From Owenia fusiformis (lineage: Eukaryota > Annelida > Polychaeta > Sabellida > Oweniidae), in NCBI GenBank assembly GCA_903813345.2, contig CAIIXF020000003.1, positions 3,254,109 to 3,318,108 of the forward strand: DNA of 64,000 nucleotides, in the 5' to 3' direction. Of the stretch, positions 1-12,104 are shown one piece after another. Both the position numbers and the translations under genes were made by a program. How positions within the stretch are numbered: the stretch's first letter is position 1; every line of letters begins with the position of its first letter. The notes beneath the pieces are model-generated. The model was given only the letters and a program-made list of their open reading frames with translations. It did no database searches and was not told where the DNA came from.

Positions 1-2400
1 GGGGGGGTGCGATGGGTGCGACCGCACCCCCCTTTGTCACCCCACAAAAAAAATTTGAAAAAAATGTTTTTTTTTGAAAAATATTTTTTTTGTAATTTTT
101 TTTCATTGACTCATACACTTTGAAAGTACCCAGAAAGCACCAAATAGCATCTTAAAATTGAAAAATTTTCTAGGGGTATTGGCCACCCCTCACACCCCTA
201 CAAAACAATGGAAAGTTCTTTTATTTTAGTGTTTTGTCTCAGACACTTTTAAAGTGCCCAGACATCATCAAATAGCTCCTTGATATAGTTAGTGTTTCTG
301 GGGGACTTGCTCCCCCTCTTGCATCTTGCACTTGCCCCCCCCCCACTCTGGCGCCCCCCCCCCCTCTGGCGCCCCCCCCCCTTGACCCCCCCCCCAGAAA
401 AAAATTGTGATTTTCTCAAATTCTTTAATTGACTCATACACTTTGAAAGTGCCCAGAAAGCACCAAAAAGTGTCGTAAAATTGTAAAATTTTCTAGGGGG
501 AGTGGGCCACCCCTCACACCCCAAACAAAACATTGGAAAGATCTAAATTTATTTTAGTGTTTTGTCTCAGACACTTTTAAATTGCCCAGACATCATCAAA
601 TAGCTCGATCCTTGATAAAGTTAATGATTCTGGAAGACTAACACTTACTCGTCCTCTGGCATCCCCACTCCACCTCCCCCTCTGGCAGCCCCCCCCCCCC
701 TTAACACCCCAAAAAGTGCCCAGAAAGCACCAAATAGCATCTTAAAATTGTAAAATTTTCTTGGGAAATAGGCACTTTTAGGCACAGACACTTTTAAAGT
801 GCCCAAACTTCATCGATTAGCACCTTGATATTGTAAATTTTGATATGGGGGACAAACACTTGCTCCCCCTCTGGCACCCCAGCCCCACCTCCCCCTCTGG
901 CACCCCTCCCCCCTTTGACACCTCCAAAATTTGAAAAAAATTGTGATTGTTTTTCAATGTTTTTATTGACTAATACACTTTAAAAGTGCCCAGAAGCACC
1001 AAATACCATCTTTAAATTGTAAAATTTTCTAGGAGAGTTAGCCACCCCTCACATCCCCCACAAAACAAAAGAAAATATTCTGAATTTCATGTATTGTCTT
1101 AGACATTTTTTAAGTGCCCAGACATCATCAAATAGCACCTTGATATGGTCAATGTTTCTGGGGGACAACCCCTTGCGCCCCATACTGGCACCCCACCCCA
1201 CTTCACCCTCTCATTCTCTTTGACACCCCTAAAAGAATTTGAAAAAAAAATTCACATTTTTCTTATTGACTCATATCGCACAGGCGTACCAGATGGTTGC
1301 AAATTCGCTCCAAATACAACCAAATTTCAAAATTTTCCTGGGGGGAGAACCCCCAGACCCCCTAGGCCCTGAATGCTCAGTTTTTTATTCACTCAACTCT
1401 TATTCCCGTGGTGGTGGCGTACTACTTAGAAACTTACACATTGAAAGTGCCCAGAAAGCACCAAATAGCATCTCAAAACTGTAAAATTTTCTAGGGGGAG
1501 TGGGCTACCCCTCAAACCCCAAACAAAACAATGGAAATTTCTAAATTTATTTTAGTGTTTTGTCTCAGACACTTTTAAATTGCCCAGACATCATCAAATA
1601 GCTCGATCCTTGATAAAGTTAATGATTCTGGAAGACTAACACTTACTCGTCCTCTGGCATCCCCACTCCACCTCCCCCTCTGGCAGCCCCCCCCCCCCTT
1701 AACACCCCAAAAAGTGCCCAGAAAGCACCAAATAGCATCTTAAAATTGTAAAATTTTCTTGGGAAATAGGCACTTTTAGGCACAGACACTTTTAAAGTGC
1801 CCAAACTTCATCGATTAGCACCTTGATATTGTAAATTTTGATATGGGGGACAAACACTTGCTCCCCCTCTGGCACCCCAGCCCCACCTCCCCCTCTGGCA
1901 CCCCTCCCCCCTTTGACACCTCCAAAATTTGAAAAAAATTGTGATTGTTTTTCAATGTTTTTATTGACTAATACACTTTAAAAGTGCCCAGAAGCACCAA
2001 ATACCATCTTTAAATTGTAAAATTTTCTAGGAGAGTTAGCCACCCCTCACATCCCCCACAAAACAAAAGAAAATATTCTGAATTTCATGTATTGTCTTAG
2101 ACATTTTTTAAGTGCCCAGACATCATCAAATAGCACCTTGATATGGTCAATGTTTCTGGGGGACAACCCCTTGCGCCCCATACTGGCACCCCACCCCACT
2201 TCACCCTCTCATTCTCTTTGACACCCCTAAAAGAATTTGAAAAAAAAATTCACATTTTTCTTATTGACTCATATCGCACAGGCGTACCAGATGGTTGCAA
2301 ATTCGCACCATATAGCATCTCAAAACTGTAAAATTTTCTAGGGGGAGTGGACCACTCCTCATACCCCCCACAAAACAATTGGAACGTTTGGAAGTTGCAT
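1..2400. repeat. C-run satellite with 998-bp tandem duplication
   Basis: A block without genes, built from diverged subunits of roughly 250-320 bp. Each subunit carries phrases such as AAGTGCCCAGAAAGCACC, AAATTTTCTAGGGG and CTCCCCCTCTGGCACCCC, with long C runs. On top of this, about 543-1,310 is repeated nearly identically at 1,541-2,308, a constant offset of 998 bp. The short open frames here are repeat translations with no family resemblance. A related fragment lies at 18,480-18,650, so the family is dispersed as well as tandem. Confidence 0.85.
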
Positions 2401-2824
2401 TTGTTAATTCCAAACCAATATAGGGAGTAACTGACCCCCCCCCCCTCTGTCTTACGCGATTTGATTACGCGGCAAAAAAATGACAATTTTATATTCTCTT
2501 TAGTAAGCTAAAAACCGCACCCCCCTTGGAGAAAAGTGTCTTACGGGCCTGTTATGTGACAGAATATGCCACGCAAATACGCATTTTACCTGATTATTGT
2601 CAAGCAAAAATACTCCTGTAGAAAAACTTCAAAAAATTGATTGCCGATACAGCAAAATAAGGCCGAAAAAAACGAACGCATTTCATTCTGACTTATTAAA
2701 ATGTTGCATAAAAAATTACAAAATCGTAAAATGTTGCACATTGTCACGGTCTTATCAGGCTTTAACATTACGATGGTCATGACAGGCCATGCAATGTAAT
2801 ATTGTCATGGTGATACCAGCCCTT

Positions 2825-3110
2825 ACGGAAAATAAAAGCTGTGACAGCGCTGCTACAGCGCTGTCGCAGCGCTGTGACAGCATATAGGCTTAAACTGATG
2901 GCTGGATCAATTTCAGCGACAATGCTCTCACATCCATACGCTGTGAGAACGCTGTGAGAGCGCTGTCACAGCATTCTATTTCCATCCATTGCTGCGAGAG
3001 GGATGTGACAGTAATTAAGTGGCTGGATCAATTACAGCAACATGTTATCTTAGCCAGAGTTTGTGGCAGCGCTCTCACAGCGCTCTCACAGCCCTCTCAC
3101 AGCAGGAAGT
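2825..3110. repeat. Palindromic GCTGTGACAGC-type repeat cluster
   Basis: Short, mostly self-complementary words (GCTGTGACAGC, GCGCTGTCGCAGCGC, GCTCTCACAGC) recur irregularly, separated by a spacer containing TGGCTGGATCAATT. The same words form a denser array at 4,515-4,735. No coding sense. Confidence 0.75.
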
Positions 3111-3837
3111 ACCAATGCATTGTGGGTTAAAAAATTCAAACTGAAAATCAGTTAGAGCAGGAAGTTTGTAGGAGGAAAAAGCAAAGGAATTATGCTGAAA
3201 TGGCCATCATATCATTACTGATTTATAAAGCACATGTAAGGTATTGTACTACTGATTATTTATAGATACCTTTGGAATGTTTTAGTGATCTAAGGAAAAG
3301 GATCAAATGATATGAATTTTGTGCAAGTTAGTACTGGTTAAACTAGAAGTCTGAAATATCATTAATGTATAGTCCATATAAACTATATGTCCATATAAAG
3401 ACTTGCAGATGAACTTTGTAATTTCAGAAAATTCCAGGTTAGTTCACATTTGATAAGTTGAATGGGTTAAATGACTTTATATATGTATGCAAAAAAGCCA
3501 AAGGAAAGGACCAAAAATTGTTGCAGAACCCATCCAGACATAAGAAAAAAACATGTTGGGCCTGAAGCCAATGAGGGCCGGGTCACCTTTCCAAAAATTC
3601 ACAGTTGGTTCACCCCTCCTCCCTCTCCTGCCAGTCATAAGGAAAACAAACTCCAGCTAATTTCATGGCCAGTTCATTTAAATATGAATATAAATGAGTT
3701 GGTCATGAATTAGGTTAATCTAGGTTAATTAGTAGGTTAATCCATCAGCCAACAACCAGCAGTTGGATTGGCAAATGTTAGCTAAGTCGATCAAGTCAAA
3801 GAGAGTAATTGTTTATGAAACTTGTCAAATAATAGTA

Positions 3838-3915
3838 CAATAACGTCATTTCTAAGGGCAATATAGTGAAGTCCAATATTTCACTATATTGCTCGCAGAA
3901 ATGACGTTATTATTA
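3838..3915. repeat. Near-perfect hairpin, MITE-like
   Basis: AATAACGTCATTTCT and a following GCAATATAGTGAA are mirrored as TTCACTATATTGC and AGAAATGACGTTATT, around a loop of about 8 nt. The arms are ~30 bp with one small internal mismatch. It could be a solo MITE or an expressed hairpin; no coding sequence surrounds it. Confidence 0.7.
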
Positions 3916-4514
3916 GTATTATTACCACCGTTGATGACCAGGGCTGAAATAGCAAGAAAATCTTACGCATTGAACGATATCTAATTTCCCAGGGAAAAAT
4001 TGCCGTTCCAGAAAATATTCTAGACCGGTCCATATGGACTACCACTATGACGTCACACATTTCTCAGGTCGATATATATACTAGCACTAAAACCCCTAGA
4101 ACTGGCCCGGCAAGGTGGTAATAACTGGTAATAATAAAGGTTGGAAACAAAAGAAATAGCTAATAATTGCTCCCCTTAGCAGGCACTCCAATCTCAACCC
4201 ATATTTTTAAAATCGTTTCTTATTAAAGTTTAGTCAACTAGTCAAATAGAGTTATTAATTTCGTTAATGGGATTCATATTAATATTGGTATGTATGCAGC
4301 AAAAATAGTGACTGGCCAGGTTTAACAGTGTGACTGGTAAGATGTAACAGTTTTTTTTTAATTTTGATTACCTATTACTAGTATTACAAGCCTAGAATCT
4401 ACTTTTTCCATGCTGAATTTGTTTATAATTTGAAACGTTTTAAAGATATTTAAATTTATAGGCTATAGGTAATTAAGATTTATGTGTATGAAGGATACAT
4501 AATCAATGCCATAT

Positions 4515-4735
4515 ATGGCAATGCTGTGACAGCGCTGTCACAGCCTCATTTGCATGGTACATTCCGATGGGCTGTCACAGCGCTTTGAGAGCGCTGTGAG
4601 AGCGCTGTCGCAGCGCTGTGACAGCGGGCTGTGAGAGCGCTGTGACAGCGGGCTGCGAGAGCGCTGTGACAGCGGGCTGCGAGAGCGCTGTGACAGCGGG
4701 CTGTGAGAGCGCTGTGACAACGGGCTGTGATAGCC
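4515..4735. repeat. Minisatellite of GCTGTGAGAGCGCTGTGACA units
   Basis: About eight tandem units of ~27 bp, alternating GAGAGCGCTGTGACAGCGGGCT-like halves. It belongs to the same word family as 2,825-3,110. The open frames on the minus strand (Ser/Gln/Arg-rich) are repeat translations. Confidence 0.85.
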
Positions 4736-4739
4736 AGTA

Positions 4740-6250
4740 AATTTGTATAAGGGAGGCTATCATAACACTACATGTACCATGTCATGGCAGGATCCTTGCA
4801 AAAGTTAAAAACACTTAATAACATGGTGAGGGTTGTGCCACAGGCATAAGTCTTGCAACAGATGGTGTCTCTGAAAAATTACAAAAGCATAAAATGTTGC
4901 ACAGAAAGTTACAAAATGTACTAAAATGTTCCACTGAAAAATTCGAAAATCCTACACACAAAAAATCCCGGGAAGAACACTGAAGAACAGGAAAATTTGA
5001 AGCAAATGCAAGACAATTCCGAACAAACTGCCTTCGATTTTTATGTTCTTCTCCTGAAATATTTTTACTTGACAATAATCAGAAAAATGCATATTTGCGG
5101 GACATATTCTGTCATGCAAATATCTGGCGTGACTTCAATTTCTTTGAACAGCAAATGCATGACAAATACGCAAACTGCGGGACAGTTGGAGTGGATCTAA
5201 GGCCTGCGATTCAACTGAAAACATAAATAGTGGGGTAGATAACAACTAATCAGTAATTATACTGATACTGTACAGTGCCTAGATTAAAACCTATGTCCCA
5301 CTTTAGATCTAATTTCTGACAGTGACACTGTGACTGGGGTTACAAAAAATTGAAAAAATAAAAAAATTGAATTGAAATTGAAAGTCAAATAAGTAAATAT
5401 AATTACCTTCTTTTTCAACAAGGTATCGCCACATAGAGCCTTATAAGGCAATCTTTATGAACCACTTGCTTCTTCATACATCTGCTCCTTTACATTTCAC
5501 TCATAAGAGATAATAATGTCAAATCTGTAGACGTTTCAGTCGCCGGAAGTCATAACCCGGAAGTTGATGTCATACCAAATCGAGGCTCTAAAATTTTAGA
5601 AAAATATTATTTTACAGTTTATTTTCCAGTTTTGGTCCAATTCAATCCATGTGTAGTATAGTTCGCATGTGTGTTATGTAGTTATGTAGTCCAATTATCT
5701 TGGGAAGCTATGGTTAATGGTGAGTACCGAATGAATGAACCAAGGGAGTAAAAGTGTTAGGATCAATTTTTCAAACCCAAATTTTGGGCCAAAATAGATC
5801 TAAATGCAGGTGGATTTTCTATCACCATATCCAAACTATGGTGTTTCGAAAGCCCTATAATTTCAAGTATTGTCAAGATACATATCCCTTAGAATTTGTA
5901 TATCTTACATTTCTTATACTCTCATCCACTGATGTATGACCTCTTGAAAATTCTCTTATTTTTAACATGGGAAATCCTCACTTCAGCAAATCCATGTCAT
6001 TATTTTTGTTCCAAACTGTACACAGTCAGCACCATCTCATAAAATAGTATCTAAATAAAAAGGGACTTCCCTCTATTCTATTACTAACTAATTATAGATC
6101 ATTGATAGTGCTGACTGTGCAGACATACACTGTTCATGTAATGACGCAAGTGACGCCTCTTGCTTATTACCTTCATTTATCATGGGCGTTTCTGCAGGTC
6201 GTTACATTAGTGTCAGATGTTGAATTGCCCCTTGTGAATCAGTAACACTG
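4740..6250. other. Gene-poor stretch with dispersed repeat copies
   Basis: No recognisable exon. About 4,855-5,205 is related to 2,545-2,790 and to the MITE at 6,251-6,404, sharing the AAATGCATGACAAAT and GGGACAGTTG phrases. About 5,755-6,010 is an inverted copy of the MITE at 8,774-9,023. Confidence 0.5.
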
Positions 6251-6404
6251 CAGGCCTGTCAACTGTCCCGCAATTTGTGTATTTTTGCTTAACAATAATC
6301 AGAAAAAATTTGTATTTGCATGAAATGTCTTGCAAAAAACTGGTGTGATTTCTTCAGCAAATGCATGACAAATAAGCAAATTGTGGGACAGTTGACATGC
6401 CTGC
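6251..6404. mobile_element. MITE, ~27-bp terminal inverted repeats
   Basis: The left end CAGGCCTGTCAACTGTCCCG is mirrored at the right end by a sequence finishing GGGACAGTTGACATGCCTG. The element is 154 bp with no coding capacity. Partial relatives lie near 2,545-2,600 and 5,165-5,205. Confidence 0.75.
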
Positions 6405-6700
6405 AAATGTCAATTGTTCCTGTCAGTGGTTCCTGTATAACTTATCTTAATTGTCATGTCAATATTTTTATCAAAAGTATTGTGTACAATGTACATGTGT
6501 ACCTCTCAGATCAGTTTTGAAATTAAGTGAGCTATAAGCCATTTAAGCTCATTTTCGAAAGCTGGTGGAACCTGTTACCCGGACTTCTATGTACATGTAC
6601 GTGCCATCACCGGAAATTTTATGGCACCTGCCATCACAAAAGATTATTGCTTTTATTTCAAGGTCATGATGCCAATGTAATGTTGTGTTTTCAGTTGTAA

Positions 6701-7027
6701 GATCATGATGTCAGGTCAAGAGTCTAAAATTACCAAACAGTGTGCCTGTAAAATTTGTAAAAGTTTGTCCGATTTTCACCCTGATTTTCTTTAAAAAATC
6801 CAGACTTCTCCAAATTTTTAAAACAAACATATCCCGATTTTTTTCTTTTACTTGACAGATAGAGATTATGATGTCAGGTCAAGAGTCTAAAAGTTTTCCC
6901 TATTTTCACCCTGATTTTTCTTAAAAAAATCCTGACTCCTCCCAATTCTTAAAACGAACATATCCCGATTTTTATTTTTTTTACTTGACAGATAGAGATT
7001 ATGATGTCAGATCAAGAGTCTAAAAGT
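6701..7027 (+). repeat. Triplication of the ALKBH4 first-exon start
   Basis: The sequence ATGATGTCAG(G/A)TCAAGAGTC occurs at 6,705, 6,868 and 7,001. The last two copies sit in a ~132-bp tandem duplication that also carries TTGACAGATAGAGATT immediately upstream. The first copy matches further into the exon, through the TGTGCCTGTAA codons, before diverging. Only the copy at 7,001 continues into the conserved Cys-rich start of ALKBH4 and reaches a splice donor. Confidence 0.8.
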
Positions 7028-9881
7028 ACCAAACAGTGTGCCTGTAAGGGTATTAGAACATGCCTCGTGTGTGAGCCAACAACCATAGAACAGAAACTTC
7101 CAAACAGAAGGGTAAGAAAGTACAGTGAAACCAGCATATCTGAATACTCTCTAATCTGAACACCTCTCTAATCTGAACACCTCTAATATGAACACCTCTC
7201 AATGTGAACACCTCTATAATCTGAACACTTTTGAATATGAACACTATTTTTCAGTTCAATATTTAATCTGACAAAGATCTCCATTTTAAAATATCTTAAA
7301 ATTTGAAACATGCCAATCCAAACACTAAATGGAAAATCCCAATCGTGTTTGATTTAGTCAGGTTTTAGTTTATTAATGATGCAGCAAGCAACTTTAAGTG
7401 GCAGCAAATATTTTGTTTTGCGGAGGGATAAAAGTTCACGTTCTTTAATAGCTGAAGATATTGAAATTGAATGAGCAATAACACGGGGGTAAAGCAGACC
7501 CGATGATACAATGAGCTTGCTCGGCGGTATCATGACTGTGTAACGGGTCTTGATGTATAAGTGAGCTCGGCGGTAGGTTCAAACAACGCGGATCCTCAAA
7601 GCGTGTGCTCATGGTATATTCGTGGCTTAACACCCGTGAATAATGTTAACGCCTTGGAAGGAGATAATCTATGATATTAATTTTTTGTGAAATACGCATT
7701 GGGGGCATATTGTCATATTACGAACCTCATATGTCGAACGTTGATTAAAAAAATTGTGATTTGCTGTAAAATATGAATGAAATAATGTACAAATATATAA
7801 TATGAATAAAAAAAATAAAAATAAAAAATGTCATATTTTTTGCTTGCATGTTGGCATTGCCCACTTTTCCATAAATCTACATGCACAAATATATGTCATA
7901 TTATATATGAACTGCTTTACTTTAGGAAACCTATTTATATTGCCAAAAGTGTGAAAAGGCATGGCTACAAGAAGAGGGATCCACAAATGATCATTCCAAC
8001 CATTCAGGACAGTCCATACAATTCCCTGGAGTTTACGTCAAAACTGATTTTTTAACAGAAATTGAGGAGAAAACTCTGGTGTCTGAGGTAGAAAAACAAC
8101 CATGGGTAGAGTCACAGTCAGGACGTAGAAAACAGGTATGATGTGGGGTAGAAAAAGGTACTACATAGGGTAGAAAAAGGTACTACATAGGGTAGAAAAA
8201 GGTACTACATAGGGTAGAAAAAGATACTACATAGGGTAGAAAAGGGTACTGCATAGGGTAGAAAAAGGTACTACATAGGGTAGAAAAAGATACTACATAG
8301 GGTAGAAAGGGTACTACATAGGGTAGAAAAAGATACTACATAGGGTAGAAAAAGATACTACATAGGGTAGAAAAGGGTACTACATAGGGTAGAAAAGGGT
8401 ACTGCATAGGGTAGAAAAAGGTACTACATGTAATATGTGTTAGTAGAAAATGGGGACTTTTATTAAATGATTGGATAGAAATAGGTACTGCATGAGGTAG
8501 GAAATTGATATTACAAGGGGAAGAAAAATGGGTACTTTATTGAGTAGAAAATGGGTACTATATGGGGTAAAAAATGGGTACAGTGAAACCTGCATATGCA
8601 AACACCTCTCTAATCTGAACACCTCTCAATGTGAACACTTTTTCTTGATCCGAGAAAATTGTTTGTCTCATTGACTTACATGTTTATAAAACCTTACAAA
8701 CTTATCCATATACCATTGGCCAATTCTAGAGGCCTCCGGATTAGACAGGTTTTTTGTATTTCATTGGGTGGGAAATGAGTACTACAGTGCTCACCAGAAA
8801 TAAATGACACCTGGATTTGCTGAAGTGAGGATTTCCCACGTTAAAAAGAAGAGAATTTTCAAGAGGCTATACATCAGTGGATGAGAGTATACAAAATGTA
8901 AAATATACAAAATTTAAGGGATGTGTATCTAGACATTATTGGAAAGTATGAAGTCTCACATCACCATGGTCTGGGAATGGTGATAGAAGATCAAGATGCC
9001 ATTTATTTATGGTGAGCGCTGTATGTGGATAGCAGTGGCTGACCTGTCAAATCCCGATTTAAATCGAGATAAATACTGATTTTTTTATTGCTCATCCCAA
9101 TTTTTTTCAAAATCCAAATTTAAGAAAATATCCCAATTTTTTCGTAAAATATCCCAATTTTTTTCATGAAATATCCCGATTTTGTGTCCTTTTAACAACT
9201 TTTATATCACTGCTATATGATTTCTTACAGATTTCAGAATTATTAGCTGCTAATACTTAAACATTTTGAAATAATTAGAGGATGGCATTTTTGGAGGGTG
9301 ACCCCCCCCTTTTAAGTGATTTGTTCATCTTATTAAAGTACATTTATTTTTGTTTTTTTTTCCAGGATTATGGGCCAAAAGTAAATTTCAAGAAGAAAAA
9401 GATAAAAACAGCATCATTCACGGGCCTACCAGAATTCAGCGAATCAATAATCGACAAACTCACTAATCTTCCATTGCTGAAAAACTTTAAGGTTGTTGAA
9501 CAATGCAATTTGGAGTATGACCCGAAACATGGAGCCGCAATAGACCCCCATTTTGATGACTTTTGGCTGTGGGGTGAACACCTAGTGACGTTAAACCTTT
9601 TATCAGATACATTTTACACAATGAGTGACCCACAGAATGAGGATTATATAGTCAAGATATATTTACCTCCTCGATCGCTTGTGGTCCTTTATGGTCCGGC
9701 TAGGTTCAAATGGAAGCATGCAATTGAAAGGGGGGATATAAACGCAAGACGATTGGCTATCACATTAAGAGAGTTAACCCCTGAATTTCTGGAGGATGGA
9801 CCGAAAGAGGAGCAAGGGAGAGAATTGTTAAAGATCGCATATGGGTTTAAAGGGCTCCCAGTTGGAGTCGCAGTGATATGA
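7001..9881 (+). CDS. ALKBH4: ALKBH4, AlkB-family 2-oxoglutarate/Fe(II) dioxygenase
   Basis: Three exons: 7,001-7,111, 7,926-8,135 and 9,366-9,881, all joined in phase 0 at GT-AG sites, giving 278 aa with stop at 9,879. Exon 1 has the family's N-terminal Cys motif CACKGIRTCLVC. Exon 2 ends in SGRRKQ and exon 3 opens DYGPKVNF, a junction typical of ALKBH4. The jelly-roll core shows the iron-binding pair in IDPHFDDFW, the distal His in KWKHAIER, and the 2-oxoglutarate arginine region in RRLAITLREL. Known ALKBH4 proteins demethylate actin and nucleic-acid substrates; the activity here is inferred from family. The length is close to the ~300-aa human protein. The start is chosen at the downstream of three duplicated ATGs because only this one runs into the conserved exon. 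Intron 2 carries a 22-bp minisatellite and a MITE. A candidate AATAAA lies at 10,239. Confidence 0.93.
7118..7260. mobile_element. pogo-like MITE fragment (ACAGTGAAACC end)
   Basis: Starts GTACAGTGAAACCAGCATAT six bases past the exon 1 donor of ALKBH4 and continues as repeats of CTAATCTGAACACCTCT. It shares this start with copies at 8,578, 17,482 and 21,583. The right end is not clear. Confidence 0.5.
8143..8440 (+). repeat. 22-bp minisatellite in ALKBH4 intron 2
   Basis: About 13 copies of GGTAGAAAAAGGTACTACATAG with small variants, beginning a few bases after the exon 2 splice donor at 8,136. The first unit resembles the donor region itself (GGTATGATGTGGGGTAGAAA), so the array may have grown from it. 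Confidence 0.85.
8578..8760. mobile_element. pogo-like MITE copy
   Basis: Begins GTACAGTGAAACCTGCATAT, followed by CTAATCTGAACACCTCTC. Same family as 7,118, 17,482 and 21,583. It lies within ALKBH4 intron 2. Confidence 0.5.
8774..9023. mobile_element. MITE with ACAGTGCTCACC termini
   Basis: The left ACAGTGCTCACCAGAAATAA pairs with a right end reading ATTTATGGTGAGCGCTGT, an inverted repeat of ~23 bp. An inverted, degraded copy lies at about 5,755-6,010, recognised by the GGATTTGCTGAAGTGAGGAT and AGAGAATTTTCAAGAGG phrases. Confidence 0.7.
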
Positions 9882-9979
9882 ATGCCATGAAATTAGTGAT
9901 TTTGGACATCTCTCCAAGTAGCATTTTTAATTGTTTGCTTTTGGTCTTGTTGAGCTCATCCATGTAGCAGTCCTGTTTA

Positions 9980-10200
9980 CAAGTGCTTTATTGTTTATAT
10001 GGCACTTCCAAAAAGTGCTTTATTGTTTATATGGTACATGTACTTCCAAAAAGTGCTTTATTGTTTATATGGTACATGTACTTTCAAAAAGTGCTTCATT
10101 GTTTATATGGCACTTCCAAAGGTGCTTTATTGTTTATATGGCACTTCCAAAAAGTGCTTTATTGTTTATATGGCACTTTCAAAAAGTGCTTTATTGTTGT
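9980..10200 (+). repeat. Minisatellite in the ALKBH4 3' region
   Basis: About seven units built on AAAAAGTGCTTTATTGTTTA plus TATGGCACTTCC, ~30-42 bp each, starting ~100 bp after the ALKBH4 stop. The translated repeats are open in several frames only because of periodicity. Confidence 0.85.
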
Positions 10201-10362
10201 CATTCTGTGCTGATTGGTGTGCGTGAAGCACAACTTATAATAAATAATCATCAATGTAGCAACAAAACTGTTCATCCATTTAACTTGAAATTGTAAAATA
10301 TTTTGGATATAATGGAAGCCATTTTCTAAAATCTTGACTTTTTAAGTAATGGAATACTGTAC

Positions 10363-10590
10363 TCCCACTAATATTCGACGCTATTATATTTTGCGTTTTT
10401 GGCATTTTGAAATTTCGCAGCTATATATACTTCGCTAATTTTCAGTTTTTTGAAAATTCGCGGCTATTAATCTCTGCGGATTTTTCATACATGATCACTC
10501 TTTCGATTTAGATGAATTCTGTAATTTTCAAAAACTTGCGAAAAGCGCGAAATATAGTAGCGCGGGAAAATTACCAGGAGTACAGTATAC
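10363..10590. mobile_element. MITE with ATACTGTACTCC termini
   Basis: The left ATACTGTACTCCCACTAATA is mirrored by the right ACCAGGAGTACAGTAT. Imperfect complementarity continues inward, pairing a GCGAAATATAGTAGCGCG-like arm with its counterpart. About 228 bp, non-coding. Confidence 0.65.
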
Positions 10591-10837
10591 GTACATGAGA
10601 GCACAATAAAAGTAAATATCATTCATATTGTATTTATTCAATTTATTTAAAAACAGAGTTTTTGTACAGTGTACATTATATTACATAGGGGATCATTATA
10701 AAATGGTTCACATTGAGACTCCCAATTTGAATTACATGTAAGCTAAACGCTCAATGAATTGTGGATGATTGAACACGAATGACTTTTATCATGGCTTTGA
10801 ATGAGGGCCATAGCCTGAATTAAGGATTTAAGCCCTG

Positions 10838-11086
10838 GACTCAATGCAATGTGGAATGACCATTCCTTGAAGATTTTGCTTTCCAAAATTAACACGCCTG
10901 AAAGGAATGGTCATTCCATAATGCAATGTGGAATGACCATTCATTGAAGATGTTGCTTTCCAAAATTAACACGCCTGAAAGGAATGGTCATTCCATAATG
11001 CAATGTGGAATGACCATTCATTGAAGATGTTGCTTTTCAAAATTAACACGCCTGAAAGAAATGGTCATTCCACAATGCATTGAGTC
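10838..11086. mobile_element. Inverted-repeat element with three internal palindromic units
   Basis: The ends GACTCAATGCAATGTGGAAT and TTCCACAATGCATTGAGTC are inverted repeats with one mismatch. Inside are three ~86-bp units, each bounded by TGGAATGACCATTC and GAATGGTCATTCCA around AAAATTAACACGCCTGAAAG. It reads as a MITE whose core has been tandemly amplified. Confidence 0.75.
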
Positions 11087-11534
11087 TTAGACTAGTATCA
11101 CTAACTGCTAACAAGAATGAAATTCAACCAAAAACCTTTTTGCAAGGTTTGACATTTTGACCTGCATAAGCACCTACCTTTCTATTCAATATGTGATTCT
11201 ATTTATAGTTTTCCATTAAATTGCCTTTTGAAATTGATGAGGGTATTTGATTTTACTGAATCTAAAAACAGTTTTAGACCGTTGAAACAGTTCTCTCTGT
11301 TGAAAAATATAGAATGCATGTTATTCTAAATACTGTTTTGTATGTTTATTATTGACTGTGATCAAAAATGATTAACTTTGATGATAATAGTCAATGTAAA
11401 GTTACAGAGTACAAAACTAAGCCAAATTGCTACATGTTGAATATGCCTTTTTACTGACATTGCATGCTTGACGAGAGAGAAATACTATACAAATATTGAA
11501 TTCTGTGGAGTTGAATATGTGTATATATTTCTGA

Positions 11535-11670
11535 AGGTGTATTCACCGCAGCCCGAAGGATGAAAATACTTTTTACTAAATTACCGGGAATTAAGTGATG
11601 TGATGTCATTTTAATTGAATATGTAGTGGCACTGAAAATGACGTCACTGCCGGTGAATACACTCTTCACA
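11535..11670. mobile_element. Small inverted-repeat element
   Basis: GTGTATTCACCG near 11,537 is mirrored by CGGTGAATACAC near 11,652, with GATGTCATTTTA / TGACGTCACTG-like words inside. Short and non-coding. Confidence 0.45.
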
Positions 11671-11810
11671 CGTTTTCTAAGCGGGGAGACATGGAATACC
11701 TCCATATATTTTTAGTCACATGGTATATATAATTGACCAATGAGAGAACGAGTATCACAGCATGGAAATAATAAACCTTCTTATTTTTGTTGTCATGTGA
11801 ATAGTAAAGA

Positions 11811-12012
11811 CCCTTAGCCAGGGGGCGTTCGCAAGGTTTGGGCAAACCCCCCCCCCCCAGGCCAAAAATTCTTTCAAAATCATGCACTTTTTTACCATTT
11901 TACACTTCTCAAGTGATTTTAGCCATATTTGGGCCAAAATTGTCAAATATGAACCCCCCCTGGAAATTTTTGAAAACTGAACCCCCCTTGGCAAATCCTG
12001 GCTACGGGCCTT
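11811..12012. mobile_element. MITE copy, GGCCCGTAGCCAGG family
   Basis: Ends in CCTGGCTACGGGCC and begins with a decayed TTAGCCAGGGGG. The interior (GGCCAAAATTGTCAAAT, TTTCAAAATCATGCA) is nearly identical to 60,482-60,680. It lies just beyond the stop of the RIPK1-like gene. Confidence 0.8.
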
Positions 12013-12104
12013 TGGTACGACCAATAAGAGAGTGGGGTATATAAAGGAAATAACAGTGCTAAATTGCAGCTGGTATACATTCACTGGTAAATTGAATTTC
12101 ACTG

